From Bettongia penicillata ogilbyi (Eukaryota > Chordata > Mammalia > Diprotodontia > Potoroidae): DNA of 64,000 nucleotides. The DNA is taken from NCBI GenBank assembly GCA_023548195.1, contig JAJHZJ010000311.1, positions 2,805,836 through 2,869,835 on the forward strand, given 5' to 3'. The notes under the pieces are model-generated. The model had not been told where the DNA came from and searched no databases. It was given only the letters and a program-made list of their open reading frames with translations. Shown one piece after another: positions 21,480-31,965 of this stretch; within the stretch, counting starts at the first letter, position 1, and the number at the start of each line of letters is the position of its first letter. The position numbers and the translations under genes are program-made.

Positions 21480-21620
21480 TCAGCACTGATGATGCCCTTT
21501 GGGGAGGTATTCTTGGTCCTGTTTACAAAACAAGGACACTGAGTCTCAGGAGGCTGTTATTCAAAGTTACATAGCTGGGTGCTGACAGGGCCAGGACTAG
21601 AACTCTGGTGTATTCTTTCC
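21480..21620 (-). repeat. MIR SINE remnant
   Basis: GTTTACAAAACAAGGACACTGAGTC, AAAGTTACATAGCTGGGTGC and GGACTAGAACTCTGGTG. Confidence 0.7.
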
Positions 21621-21624
21621 CACA

Positions 21625-22075
21625 GGAACCCTCAGTCATGTACATGCATGCACATGCAAACACACCCGCACATAAACCTGTGCCCATAGATGAGGATGCA
21701 TCCCTATGCTATAAGGTACAGACTAGATCAAATGGGGGCCATACCAATCATCACAGGTTCTCCTAGAATCCCAGGACCCCAGATTTGGAAAGGACCCTAA
21801 AGACCAGCTAGTCCGACCTTTGTGACCCCAAAAAATAAACTGTACTGAAGAAAGATTAGGCTGCGGGCAGGGAAGTTCACTAATAGGAAAGCGCCAGCGT
21901 CAGTCCTTGGCACTAGCCTCAGTATGTGACTATTGTGCCCACCAGCAGATATGTGGCCCCGGAGTCACTAGAATCTGAATGGTGAGGCCTGAAGAAAGAG
22001 TCACAGGCCAGGGAACAGGTTTTGAGGCTTCATCCTACTTGCAAAGGTGAATCTGGGCAACCCCAAATGCCTCCC
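21625..22075. other. No gene seen
   Basis: 21770-21830 is a CR1/MIR-type tail (CCAGATTTGGAAAGGACCCTAAAGACC). The rest is not recognised. Confidence 0.4.
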
Positions 22076-22079
22076 TGGT

Positions 22080-22317
22080 GTTCATGTTTGCCTGCCCTGG
22101 CTCTCACCAGCTGAAGGTGGACCAGCCTCCTCGAAGCGGCTGCATATCGAATGGGAATTGTAGAAGAACTCTTGATAAACAGCAGGCAGCCTTGCTCCCG
22201 CCAGCTAACAGGATTAATCTAAATGCACACAGACGCAGCTGGGCAAAATCAAAACACAGAGCCCAGACTAAATTACAGCACTTAACAGCAAAGACTTGGG
22301 GGCTCAGAGCTCGTCAC

Positions 22318-22320
<3 letters not shown>
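22080..22320. promoter_or_regulatory. Repeat-poor block, candidate conserved non-coding element
   Basis: Contains GAAGCGGCTGCATATCGAATGG, AACAGGATTAATCTAAATGC (with a GATTAATC 8-bp palindrome, a paired-type homeodomain site) and AAAATCAAAACACAGAGC. It has no visible repeat and runs into a (CT)n tract. The ORFs across it are driven by the microsatellite. Confidence 0.25.

Positions 22321-22321
<1 letters not shown>

Positions 22322-22380
<59 letters not shown>
22322..22380. repeat. (CT)n microsatellite
   Basis: Pure CT dinucleotides for 59 bp, followed by ATTGCAG. The reverse strand gives (GA)n and hence Arg-Glu repeats in chance ORFs. Confidence 0.98.
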
Positions 22381-22383
<3 letters not shown>

Positions 22384-22978
22384 GCAGTGGCAGCAAAGGA
22401 AAGAGAAGGCTGCTTGAAAGCAGGCACCAATTTCCAAGGAGATTGTGATGCCAGTGAATGAGAAGCAGCAGTCAGTGGGACCACTAATTAACCAGGGTGG
22501 TGAGATGGCCCAGGAGGTAAGGGGGATCTTGGCATTGGGGCTCATGGTGTTGTCAATGCTGTGCAGTGGGCATCATGGGCATGCTGCTACCACAAAAGAA
22601 TGATGACTTGGAGACAAACCATCATTTTCACCAGTGCTTCCTGCTTGCTTATAGTCTCTTACCCTATTTCCTCTTGCCTTCCCTGACTTTGGATGTCTAT
22701 CACTACAAACACTGTCCAGCTCTTGTCTAGTTCTTGGTTTTCGTTACCCAGAAAACCTGGCCTTATCTTCACTGATGTCCAGGATCATGCCTTGGATTAT
22801 CTTCTTTTCCTAGCAAGTTCCCTTTGGGGGGGGGCTATATTTATTTCCCCAAGTCACCAGCATATGTAAGTACCAACCCTTTAACAGGTTCAGGATACAA
22901 GCTCGTGCTGGCTGACAGTTCCAGGGTTTCCTGGTATTCACCAAAGGAGGCTACCATGATGTTAGGGAACAAACTAAA
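22381..22978. other. No gene seen
   Basis: No repeat family or exon recognised between the CT tract and the MITE. A G-run (GGGGGGGGG) lies near 22826. Confidence 0.4.
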
Positions 22979-22979
22979 C

Positions 22980-23170
22980 CAAGGGTGGGGAACCTGCAGC
23001 CTCGAGGCTACATACATGTGGACTTCTAGGTCCTCAGGTGTGGCCTTTTGACTGGGTGTCCAAATTTTAGAACAAATTCTTTTATGAAGGGGGCTTGTTC
23101 TGTGAAGTTTGGATTCAGTCAAAGGGCTGCACGCCTAGAGGGCCTTGTGGCCACAGGTTCCCCACCCCTG
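22980..23170. mobile_element. Palindromic hAT-type MITE, copy 3
   Basis: Left end CAAGGGTGGGGAACCTGCAG and right end GGCCACAGGTTCCCCACCC-CTG. The inner arms GTCCTCAGGTGTGGCCTTTTG and GGATTCAGTCAAAGGGCTGC are also inverted copies. It is about 190 bp and complete. No clear 8-bp target duplication was found. Confidence 0.8.
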
Positions 23171-23174
23171 AAAA

Positions 23175-23620
23175 CCTAAGAGAGTCCTTAGCTTTAGGTG
23201 GGATGGGACTGTCCTTGAAGGCATTTATAACTTTCTGAAGGGGAAGGGAGGACCAAATGAATTCTGCCTCTGCCTCGTCCTCAGCCCTATCTACTAATCA
23301 CAGCCAATGTGTTATCCCAATTTTAGGAAGGAAAGGTTTTAAAAAAAATTCTCCCTTAGCAGCTCCATTCAATGGCCTAGAATTCTAGGACTTCGCCTGT
23401 ACTTCTGCAATGAAATTATTTAACCTTGGCTAGGGTAAGATGCAGACCTTATTATGTTCATGGTCCTGTCCTGAACTCAATATTATACTGAACTCAGCAT
23501 CCCACCTTGTAATCACAGGGATCTACCAACTATGGGGTCTTTCTTGCCTTGTACTTCTGGATAAAAACTAATCTATCATCATATGAATATGCTCAGTAAA
23601 TAGAAGTATGATATAGTAGA
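23175..23620. other. No gene seen
   Basis: Unique-looking sequence without recognisable repeat or exon. Confidence 0.35.
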
Positions 23621-23624
23621 TAGT

Positions 23625-23775
23625 ATGTCACCTCTGATCCTTAGCACCCATGCGGCAATGGGCAAGTCACTTAATCCCTAAACCTTAGTTTCCTCATCTG
23701 TACACTAATAACAAATTAGTATTGGATTGGACATTCTCCAAGGTCCCTTTTTGCTCAGAATGCATGAACCTACTT
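23625..23775 (+). repeat. MIR SINE remnant
   Basis: CAATGGGCAAGTCACTTAATCCC, TTAGTTTCCTCATCTGTACAC and TTCTCCAAGGTCCCTTTTTGC. Confidence 0.8.
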
Positions 23776-23779
23776 TTTA

Positions 23780-24380
23780 AGTGATTTATTGTTTGAGGCC
23801 AGCTCTACCTAGTACAGAGGGGTGGTCAGTGTGAGACACATGGAGGGACACAGAAATTATTTCATAGACCCCCTCAGCCCTTTTCTCTGGGGTCTCCCTA
23901 GCAGGGCCCCCCACCCTCCAAATGCTTTTGTCTTCTCCCCCTGTATCTAGGGATCATTCAGATCATTCTGGGGCATGATTATGTGCATTGACCAAGTGTA
24001 AATTATGGTTGTTGCAGTTTTTGTTACCATTTTGTAAGGATCCATACAGATAAAATCTGTCTATTTAATTTGCCCCGGCATTGTTCCTTATGGTTGACAG
24101 CGGCACCTTTTCCTATGTCAATTGTTGTTCCTTTTTTTATTGGAGGGGTACGTAGGTACATTCTTTTTTGGTCATTATTTCCCCCAGTCTTGGGATTAGG
24201 GGGTCTTGTTTCTGGAATTTTGAGAGGAAATAAATATTTCATAGGGAAGAAAGATCATTTCATAAAATCCTCATATGAGAAGGGGACAAATAACCAAGTC
24301 TATCTCTGTGCTTCTGGATGGGCATATGGTCCATCATCCTTCTCTTAGTAAAAAGGATAGATAAACTTCTCCTTTTCTCT
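23780..24380. other. No gene seen
   Basis: Contains short ORFs on both strands near 24.02-24.35 kb, without splice sites. No repeat family recognised. Confidence 0.35.
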
Positions 24381-24389
24381 TAAAAAGGA

Positions 24390-25610
24390 AATGCTGATCA
24401 CAGAGAGACAAGATCATCAAGGAAAGATTATGTTATATTAACCTCATTTCTATTTTGCTATTAGAAAAGCTTGTCCCTGGTCTGGCAGGTCAGAGGAATA
24501 TAGTAGACAGAGTTTACCTAAATTTTAGCAAAGAATTAGGCAATCTGTTGTGCTATTTTAATGGGCAATATTAAGGGTATATGGCTAGATGAGAGTAGAG
24601 GTAGTTGGGTTCAGAACTGGATGAATGGAAAGATCTATGATTAGTCATTAATGGTTCTGTGTTGAATTGGACAGAGGTATATAGTAGAATACTCCAAGGA
24701 TCTATGGGACCATGACAATTGACATTTTTTTTATCAATGACTTGGAGAAAAGCGTGTATTGGCATGTTTATTGAATTTGCAGAAGATGCCAAGTTAGGGA
24801 GGATGGATAATTTTGAATGAGAGAGTAAGGATCTCAAATAACTTTGGATTGGTTGGGACATTAAGTGGATTTAATTAGATGGAATCTACAGGTAAAGACT
24901 TAAAGGGTTCAAAAGAGGTATGGCTAAATAGTAATTAATCTAAAAAAGATGAGGTTTTTATTGAAATCTGAGATAAATGTAAGTCAACAATTTGTACAGA
25001 TCCTAAGGGGGGAAAGCCTGACATACACAAAAAAATCTTAACACCATCTTGGGCTATACAAGGAGACATAGGGGGTTTAGGACTTGGGTGTAATAATCTT
25101 CCTGTTTCAAGCCCTGATCAGATCCCATTTTTAGAATGCTGCATTCAGTTCTACATTTTAGAAAGGTCATTGCTAACCCTGAAATATGTCCAGATAGAGG
25201 CAAGCAGAATGGTAAAGGAATTCATGATCACACTGTACGAGGATCAATTGAAAGAATTGGGGAGGATGTTTAGCCTGGAGAAAAGAAGAATAAAGTGGAC
25301 ATAATCGCTGTCTTTAAGTATGTGAAGGTCTGTCTTGTGGAAGAGGGATTAGACAGAGTTGCTAAGCTTGGCCCCAGAGGCCAAAACAAGGAGCTATGGA
25401 TGAGAATTGCATAGAAGCAGTTAGAATTGATGCTTATGGAAAAAATTCTTAACAATTAGAGCCTTGGAAAGTAGTGAGTTCCACCTCATTAAAGGTCTTC
25501 AAGGGAGGCTGATTGACCTGGAGATGCTTGTTTATGCATGGACTGAACCCCATGGCCTCTCAAGTTCCTTGCAATGCCTAGATTTTCTGAGTCTGTTATT
25601 CTAATAAAGG
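24390..25610 (+). repeat. L3/CR1 LINE, long 3' remnant, sense
   Basis: A roughly 1.2-kb copy. In order: CTAAATTTTAGCAAAG, GTATTGGCATGTTTATTGAATTTGCAG-AGATGCCAAGTTAGGG (the end of the reverse transcriptase region), CAAGCCCTGATCAGATCCC, GCTGCATTCAGTTCTACATTTTAG, AAAGAATTGGGGAGGATGTTTAGCC, GTATGTGAAGGTCTGTC and AAAGGTCTTCAAGGGAGGCTG. All frames are broken. This is the largest CR1-class remnant in the window. Confidence 0.8.
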
Positions 25611-25860
25611 CTCACACTTATATAGTGTTGGAATGGTTATAAAGTGCTTTCCTCACGGTAGCTACATGAGGGAGATAAAGCAAATAGCGTCCCCATCTCA
25701 TGAATGGAGAACATGAGTCTTGGAGAGGGGACGTGATTGCTCATGGTTATATAATTAATACATATGTACATTAATAAATTATAAATTCATAAATAATATG
25801 TTGGAATTTGAGCCTCTGGGCTCATCTCTCTCTTCACTACATCACACTACCACTATGAAA
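25600..25860 (-). repeat. MIR SINE interrupted by TA-rich expansion
   Basis: GGTTATAAAGTGCTTTCCTCACGG, CCATCTCATGAATGGAGAAC and GGAATTTGAGCCTCTGG, with ACATATGTACATTAATAAATTATAAATTC expanded inside. Confidence 0.65.
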
Positions 25861-25981
25861 CACAGTAAGGCAGAGCTATGGTATTCAATCTCCTTAAGAC
25901 CAACAAAAAAAAAAAAAACCTTCTTCTGCTTGTCTAACCTACAGAAATAATAACATCAGTTCTCCAGGGTGATTCTTTTCA

Positions 25982-26218
25982 CGTTGTTCAGTTGTTTAAG
26001 TCCTGTCTGACTTTTTGCTGTTCTATTTGAGATTTCCTTGCCAAAGATACCAGAATGGTTTCTTTCTCCAGCCCATTTTATAGAAGAGGAAACTGAGGGA
26101 AACAGGGTTAAGTGACTTGCTCAGGGTCACACAGCTGGTAAGTGTCTGAAGCCAGATTTGAGCTCATGTCTTCCTAACTCTGGCCCAGACACTCTACCCA
26201 CTGTGCCACCCACCTACT
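25982..26218 (-). repeat. tRNA-derived SINE, antisense, with 11-bp target duplication
   Basis: Full-length antisense copy, from GTTGTTCAGTTG through TTTTATAGAAGAGGAAACTGAGGG and CAGGGTCACACAGCTGG to ACTCTACCCACTGTGCCACC. The flanks are perfect direct repeats, GATTCTTTTCA at 25971-25981 and 26219-26229. Confidence 0.93.
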
Positions 26219-26224
26219 GATTCT

Positions 26225-26405
26225 TTTCATAGGAGCCCAGTATTAGAACCAGAAGTGATCATAGTGTTAAGTTGGTCCAGCTCACTCAATTGATGAGAAA
26301 CTGAGACCAGGAGTGACTACCTCAAGGTCACACAGATATTAAGTGGCAAAGCTGGATTTGAACCCAGACCCTCTAACTCTAAATCCTGAGCTCTTCCTGT
26401 TATAA
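26225..26405 (-). repeat. MIR SINE
   Basis: TATTAGAACCAGAAGTGATCATAG, TCAATTGATGAGAAACTGAGACC, AAGGTCACACAGATATTAAGTGGC and GATTTGAACCCAGACCC. It borders the right target duplication of the SINE. Confidence 0.8.
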
Positions 26406-26559
26406 CATTCTTCTGACTAGTGAAAATCCATTTCAGAAAGATTACTTTCACTCGTGGCTCCTCTCTCTTCTGAAGGCTGAGCTTCCATTCCCATACCAGG
26501 TAGCTGGGAGATTTTTGAGCCCCATGCTATATTTTAATTAAGGCTCTAATGATAACTCC

Positions 26560-26745
26560 TAATGATGTTACCTGATGTTTACACAAGTGCTTATGCACAG
26601 AAAGTTCAAAACTCTTTGTACACATGATCTCATATATTCTTCGAGTTGCTCAATTTTTTTAGTCAGGGGAAACTAAGGCACCCAACAAATAAGGGGGCTG
26701 ATTCAAGGTCACAGACCATTACAGGAACTGTGCAGAGAAGGGATC
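26560..26745 (-). repeat. MIR SINE remnant
   Basis: CACAAGTGCTTATGCACAG, CATGATCTCATATATTC and GGGGAAACTAAGGCACCC. Confidence 0.55.
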
Positions 26746-26749
26746 CCAG

Positions 26750-27515
26750 GAGTCTGTTTTCTTTCCTTCTCTCCCATCAGTCTCACAGGAGCTGGGTGCC
26801 GACAGGAGTGATTTATGGCAGAAAATAGCAGAGAAAAAGTAAGCTGCCGTGTCAGCAGCAGCAACTTCTTACGACTCCCACCAGCCCTCTGTTAGCTGTC
26901 CTCCATGCCTGGCTTTCTTTGCTCCTATCTCTCCTCTTCTGCCATTCAATTTCTACCAGCTCTCATCCCCTCCTGGGACCACTGCAACCTGATGAGATGA
27001 AGATGACCAGATTCTCAGTTCCCTCTCTGCCCCAGGAACCCCCTTATACCATTTGAGGCAGGAGATGATTTTGTTTCCAGTAGCAGCTATGGAGAGGAGA
27101 AACCATCTACACCTGGTGGGATGCTGTGCCAGGTGAACTCCCCAGCTTTTTAAATGAGGACATGAGGGCCTGACTCTCCTGGGGCCAGGAGACATGCGGC
27201 CCTCTTCAAGGGTGGGGCACAGCAGAGTTTTTACAATCGGACCGTGAAGTAGTCTGATATCAAGATATGAGCAGAGAAGGACAGCCTAATTTCTAAGGGA
27301 TGCTGGGAAGGAGAATTTAGGGTAACAGAGCCGCTGATTAGAGGAGCTGAGAGGCTGAAAGAGAAAAGCAAACATCGAATTGTCCCTTTTCCAACAATCT
27401 TGGGAGTGAGACAAGGAGAAGAGGAGAGGCTTTTAGGGGCAGTAGGGGCCATGATGACTTTCCCCAAGATATGTACCAATTCTTTGTTCCTTAGGCTTGC
27501 CCCACCTTAACTCAC
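26750..27515. other. No gene seen
   Basis: No repeat or exon recognised. Overlapping minus-strand ORFs (26953-27195, 27231-27479) lack any supporting signal. Confidence 0.35.
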
Positions 27516-27519
27516 TGAG

Positions 27520-27850
27520 CTCATAGGACTCATCACAGTGTAATGGGAAGAGCTCTGGCTTTGAAGTCAGAAGACCATGGTTTGAATCCTGTCTTTGCCA
27601 CTTAATCGCTGTGTGACACTTTGCCCCTCTGGACTTCAGGTTCCACTTAGTGAAACAAGGAGTCTGGACTGGGTGACTTTCTTCTCTAAAATCCTGAGAT
27701 CATGAATCATAAGGCATTGGAAGGGCTGCTAGAGATAATCCATTTTATTTTACTGTTATGGAAACTGGAGCCCAAAGGCATTATGACACACAACTGGTAA
27801 GTACCCGCACCAGGATCTGGATATGGTTTCTCAGACTGCCAATCCAATCC
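27520..27850. repeat. Two MIR SINEs, head to tail
   Basis: Sense copy at 27530-27700: GAGCTCTGGCTTTGAAGTCAG, TTTGAATCCTGTCTTTGCC, TAATCGCTGTGTGACAC. Antisense core at 27715-27830: ATGGAAACTGGAGCCCAAAGGC, ACACACAACTGGTAAG. Confidence 0.8.
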
Positions 27851-28235
27851 TGGGTTCCACTACACCCTACCTTCTTTTCCCATTTATACAGTTTGTTTCT
27901 TCAAAGGAAAAACACTTTACCCTAAGCCTCATACTTCTAAAAGGGAAGAACACATCAAGTATTATTGACTCATTTCTTTGCATTGGAGAAATGGAAGTGA
28001 TTTGTTCAAAGTCGCCCAGCAAATAGAAGTAGGAGGAAGGTCCAACTCTTTTAGCTCTGAACCCAGGGCCCTACGCTAATTGCTTGTTCTTTTCCTTTGG
28101 AAAATTACCCAAGGGCTCTAAGTCCACAGAGCATAGATTGGGGGAAAGAAGACATCTTCTGAATGCAATTTTCTCCTTTTCTGGTACCTTCAGTCCCTAG
28201 TGACACACAGAGACAAGGAAATCCTGAGATTTGTC
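27850..28235. other. No gene seen; MIR scraps
   Basis: A weak antisense MIR at 27985-28070 (GTGATTTGTTCAAAGTCGCCCAGC). Nothing else recognised. Confidence 0.4.
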
Positions 28236-28239
28236 TGAG

Positions 28240-28490
28240 ATCATCTCAGGCAGCTGTCATGGACAAGTCTACTTCACTGATGCTTGAGTGCGTCATTGCA
28301 GCTGGGCCATCACCAGTACTCTTGATTTATGTCTTGCCACTGAACTCTGAAGACTCTGGAAGAAAAAGTGAGACTGGTGACTTTGCCCAGCTCTGCCTCC
28401 CATAAATCTAATTCACTTGCAAGTCAAGACATCACCCTCCTGACGGCATTGATCTTCTTCAAAAACAAAAGGTGAACAATGACAATCATT
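28240..28490 (+). repeat. Family B repeat (CAA-tailed SINE-like), sense
   Basis: Shared landmarks: GTCATTGCAGCTGGGCCATCACCAG, GTGAGACTGGTGACTTTGCCCAGC, TAATTCACTTGCAAGTCAAGACATC, and a tail CAAAAACAAAAGGTGAACAATGAC. Related copies lie at 34205, 42941, 48005 and 49677. I do not know its name. The short CAA-rich 3' end suggests a retroposed SINE. Confidence 0.65.
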
Positions 28491-28499
28491 GCAAAAAAG

Positions 28500-28900
28500 A
28501 ATCATGGATGGAAAGCTCTTTGCAGTTGGTAAAGTATTGTCATTCCCATTTTACAGATGAGGAAATGGAGGCTCAAAGAGGTTAAAAAAAGTCATAGCAA
28601 TGAAAATGTTGAAATTTAGATCCAAACCTAAGTCTTCTGTGTCAATGACTTTCCATTCATTGCAGCAGCTGCCTTACTGCACATCCAGTCTCCCCCTTTC
28701 CACCCCTAGGACCATTTTCTTGACTGTAAAAGGCTTCAAAGATTTAGAACCTTAAGGAACATCAGAAGCTTCCTAATCCAAGCCCCTCATTTAAAGACAA
28801 GAAAACTTATGTCCTGGAGGCTAAGTGACCCCAAATCATATAGGCAATAAGTATCTGAGGCAAGATTTGAATTCAGCCCTCTGACTCTGCTATACCCCCT
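28500..28900 (-). repeat. Two antisense MIR SINEs
   Basis: First (28505-28680): CATTTTACAGATGAGGAAATGGAGGC. Second (28740-28900): GATTTAGAACCTTAAGGAACATCAG, AAGACAAGAAAACTTATGTCC, GCAAGATTTGAATTCAG. Confidence 0.75.
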
Positions 28901-28904
28901 TCCA

Positions 28905-29160
28905 TTTAGGTAGTATAATGGTTAGAGCACTAGGCCTGGAAAACCTTAGTTCAAACCTAGCTTCAGGCACTTACTGTGTGGCCCTGGGCAAATCACTTAA
29001 TCATCTATTTGCCTCAGTTTTCTCAACTATAAAATCAGGATAATAAGAGCACCTACCTCATAGGGTTGTCACCAGGATCGAAGGAGATAATATTTGTAAA
29101 GTTCTTAGCCTAGTGCCTGGGACATAGTAGGCACCATATAAATGCTTAGTCCCTTCCCCT
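28905..29160 (+). repeat. tRNA-headed MIR/SINE with L2-type tail
   Basis: The head GGTAGTATAATGGTTAGAGCACTAGG and TTCAAACCTAGC box are followed by TGTGTGGCCCTGGGCAAATC, GGGTTGTCACCAGGATCGAAGG and CTAGTGCCTGGGACATAGTAGGC. Confidence 0.8.
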
Positions 29161-29199
29161 TCCCCATATTCTTATCCTCTATGCTATCCCGTTGTCTTT

Positions 29200-29345
29200 T
29201 GCCCACATGTATTTCAATCAACAAGCTTTGATTACACTTCTACTGTAAGCCAGGGGCTGGGCTCGGTACTGGTTCCATTCCTACTGTGTCAGAAACTTAT
29301 AGGGTAAATTAGATAAGGAGAAATGTTATGGGCAGATATAAGTGG
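29200..29345 (+). repeat. Family A repeat fragment
   Basis: ATTTCAATCAACAAGC, CTACTGTAAGCCAGGGGCTGG and AACTTATAGGGTAAATTAGATAAGG. Confidence 0.45.
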
Positions 29346-29399
29346 CAAAGGGGGCTGCAGCCTGGGTTCATTGATGAGAAATGGGAGGGGGACTTGAGG

Positions 29400-29550
29400 T
29401 TATAAGATCTAGAACCAAAAGGAAATAAGGATCACCAAGTGCATTCCCTTCATTTTACAAATGAGTGAACAAGTAGAGTGGCCTATGTTGTTACTTGCCC
29501 AAGATCACACAGATATTAAGTAGTAGAGTTGGGTTTTGAATGGAGGTCCT
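29400..29550 (-). repeat. MIR SINE remnant
   Basis: TCATTTTACAAATGAGTGAAC, TTACTTGCCCAAGATCACACAG-TATTAAGTAG and GTTGGGTTTTGAATGG. Confidence 0.75.
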
Positions 29551-29551
29551 T

Positions 29552-29773
29552 TGGCAGCTATGTGGGTAGAGTGCTGGTCCTCGAGTCAGGAAGACTTATA
29601 TTGGTGAGTTCAAATTTGGTCACTGTGTGACCCTGGGCAAGTCATTTAACCCTGTTTGCCTCAGTTTCCTCATCTGTCAAATGAGCTGGAAAAGGCAAAG
29701 GCAAACCACTCTAGTATCTCTGCCAAGAAAACCCCAAATGAGGTCATGGAGCGTCAGACACGACTGAACAACC
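29552..29773 (+). repeat. tRNA-derived SINE, near full length
   Basis: GGCAGCTATGTGGGTAGAGTGC, GAGTTCAAATTTGGTC, TGTGTGACCCTGGGCAAGTC, and an end GAGCGTCAGACACGACTGAACAAC. About 20 bp are lost between head and core. Confidence 0.9.
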
Positions 29774-29774
29774 T

Positions 29775-30105
29775 TCAAATTCAGGACTTATTCCGCTCTA
29801 ATTGTATAGCTTTCCTAGAGCTTATTTCAATGCCCTTTCCCTATATGGTCATAGGAAAACAGAATGATAGACAAATGCAGCACAGGGCAAGAATTTGAGG
29901 GAAGGAAAGGAGTTTTTTACCAGGGAGTCGGCCAGTCCATGGGAGTCTTTCTTAGAGACTGCCCTGTAACTGAAGGACTGGAAAAAAGAGAGGGAGAGTG
30001 AAAGGGGCGTGGCTGGGGATGCTGCTTGGCTGCATTCACCGATTGTTAGAGCTAAGAAGGTCCTGAGCCGCCATCTAGACTAACGGCCCTCTCATTCTGC
30101 CTCCT
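29775..30105. other. No gene seen
   Basis: CAGGAAAAC-type unique DNA. 30040-30090 carries a CR1/MIR-tail trace (GTTAGAGCTAAGAAGGTCC). Confidence 0.35.
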
Positions 30106-30655
30106 TGTTCTTCTTACTGGACATTCCATTTCCAACTCCATGAATTTTATTAGCTCTCCCCCGAACTTGGAATGCCTCAGGCACTTACTAGCTATATAAC
30201 CCTGGGCAAATCACTTAACCCTCTTTACCTCAGTTTTCTCATCTGTAAAAAGGAGTTGGAGAAGAAAATGGCAAACCACTCCAGTATCTCTGTCAAGAAA
30301 ACCCCAAATGGGCTCAAGGAGAGTTGAACACAACTGGAAATGACTGATCAACAAAATGCCAGGCAAAAAGCCTGAAGTTGGCTTCCTTCAAGTCCCAGAT
30401 AAAATTCTATCTTCTGAAAGAAGCCTTTTCCCATCTCCCTTAATTCTAGTCTCTCTGAGACTACCCCTGGTTTATCTTGTATAGATCTTGTTTATACATA
30501 GTGATTTGCATGTTCTCTCCCCCTTCAGACTTTGAGCTCCTTTGAGAACAGAGACTATTTTTTATCCTCTCTTTGTGTCCCCAGTCTTATGCATAGTTAT
30601 TGGCACATGGTAGTTGCTTAATCAAATGCTAGTTGACTAAGTAAACTAAGGTTCA
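30106..30655 (+). repeat. L2 LINE 3' end split by a SINE
   Basis: L2 reads TTGTTCTTCTTACTGG.. CTTGGAATGCC, stops at the SINE, and resumes with AGTCCCAGATAAAATTC, GAAAGAAGCCTTTTCCC, and the 3' end GACTTTGAGCTCCTTTGAGAAC, ATTGGCACATGGTAG-TGCTTAATC. Confidence 0.85.
30177..30354 (+). repeat. tRNA-derived SINE, 5' truncated, nested in L2
   Basis: Begins inside the core (TCAGGCACTTACTAGC) and ends AACACAACTGGAAATGACTGATCAAC. The flanks repeat AATGCC (30171-30176 and 30355-30360), supporting truncated retroposition into the older L2. Confidence 0.88.
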
Positions 30656-30765
30656 GAGAGCCAGTCATTTGCCCAAGATAACATAGGAAGCAAGTAGAAA
30701 ATCTGAGATTAAAACCTATGTCTTCTGACTCCAAATTCAATAGTCTCCTTTCTCCCCTTATCTTT
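30655..30765 (-). repeat. MIR SINE fragment
   Basis: AACTAAGGTTCAGAGAGCC, CATTTGCCCAAGATAACATAGG and GAGATTAAAACCTATGTC. Confidence 0.65.
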
Positions 30766-30769
30766 CCTT

Positions 30770-31735
30770 CCCATTGAAATGTTTGGAGAACTCAAATGGA
30801 AAATAGGGCTTCCTGGGGACCCTTGCCTATTTCCCAAATCATCACTAGTTCCTTATCCATTCTATCTAAAGCCTATTCCCTAAACTTCCTCAGATTCATC
30901 AGACAATCCCCATTCTTAATGAGCTTGAATTAGTAGCTGAACTGGAACTTAATCCCATAATATCTTACTTCTCATCCAGTGTTTGCTCACAGTGTCACGT
31001 TGAGGACTGATACTTTTTGCCCAGGGTCTTTATACTTCAAGGTGGCAGCAGAGCCGAGACCAGGACCCATGTCACCTCATGCCCAAATCCATTGTTCCTT
31101 TGACTAGACCGTACTGTGTAGGCCCTGGTTGTTTGCTCTATGAGAAAGGACAGTTTCGGAGGGAAGAGTGTAAATTGAATGAGAAAAGAGTACTCTGACG
31201 TAGAAGCCTTGGCCCTGGGCCTGCTTCAGCTTAGCCATGACCCAACTCACCAACCCCCCTCCCCCCCTTTCCCACTCCCCTGTCTTACTCATCTCTGACT
31301 TAACCTAACATGGCCCTCACTTAGCAAGGGAGGATGAGGGACACGTGTCCTTTAAGCAACATTGAGAAATACTGCTCAGGATCCAAGGTAGGGGTGAAAA
31401 TGGAAAAATGATATAATTTTCATTCACATCTATTAAAAAGGGCCCTGTACTTTGGGGGGTAATAGGTGGAACAGGACCACCTTATAAGCAGCACCTCTTA
31501 CCTGTCATCTGTGGCTTGTGCCAAGAGGATGTAGATTTTATTTCTTCAATTCCCTATTATCTGATGTGAGGGAGTTGAGCAAAACATAAATGTGGGCCAG
31601 GATCCATGTTTTTTCAGTTGTTTGAAAGGCAAGGTTAAGGTTGTCTCATCTCCAGAGGGAGGTAAAAGATTAGTTACATCACCAAGCCCTGGAGCAAACT
31701 GGGAGAACATCAGACTGCTTGGTTTCTAAGTCTTT
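30770..31735. other. No gene seen
   Basis: A C-rich run (CCCCCCTCCCCCCC) lies near 31255-31268. 31690-31740 starts a possible CR1 trace. No exon recognised. Confidence 0.35.
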
Positions 31736-31739
31736 GCTA

Positions 31740-31965
31740 TACCTGTGGTACATCCCACTGGAGACAGAGATCAGAGAACTGCATGAAGCAGGAAAGAAAG
31801 GGGTTAGGTATCAGGAGGAACTTCCTGATTGTATTACCCAGGACTTGTGGTGATCTTTTGAAAACAGAATAAGCCCCAATCTGTCCTTTTTGGATTAGGG
31901 GTAATCCTTTTCTGGAGGCTATGCAAAGGGATCTATCTGTATCATCAAAAATATCTTCTAGCCTC
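31740..31965 (+). repeat. Probable L3/CR1 3' trace
   Basis: ATCAGGAGGAACTTCCTGATTG, GGACTTGTGGTGATCTTTTG and CTTTTCTGGAGGC keep the order of CR1-type 3' ends. It is too decayed for certainty. Confidence 0.4.

Noticed and set aside
28905..28970. tRNA-like head with A and B box features
   Set aside because: It is joined to a MIR/SINE body; no cloverleaf with acceptor stem closes, so it is not a tRNA gene.
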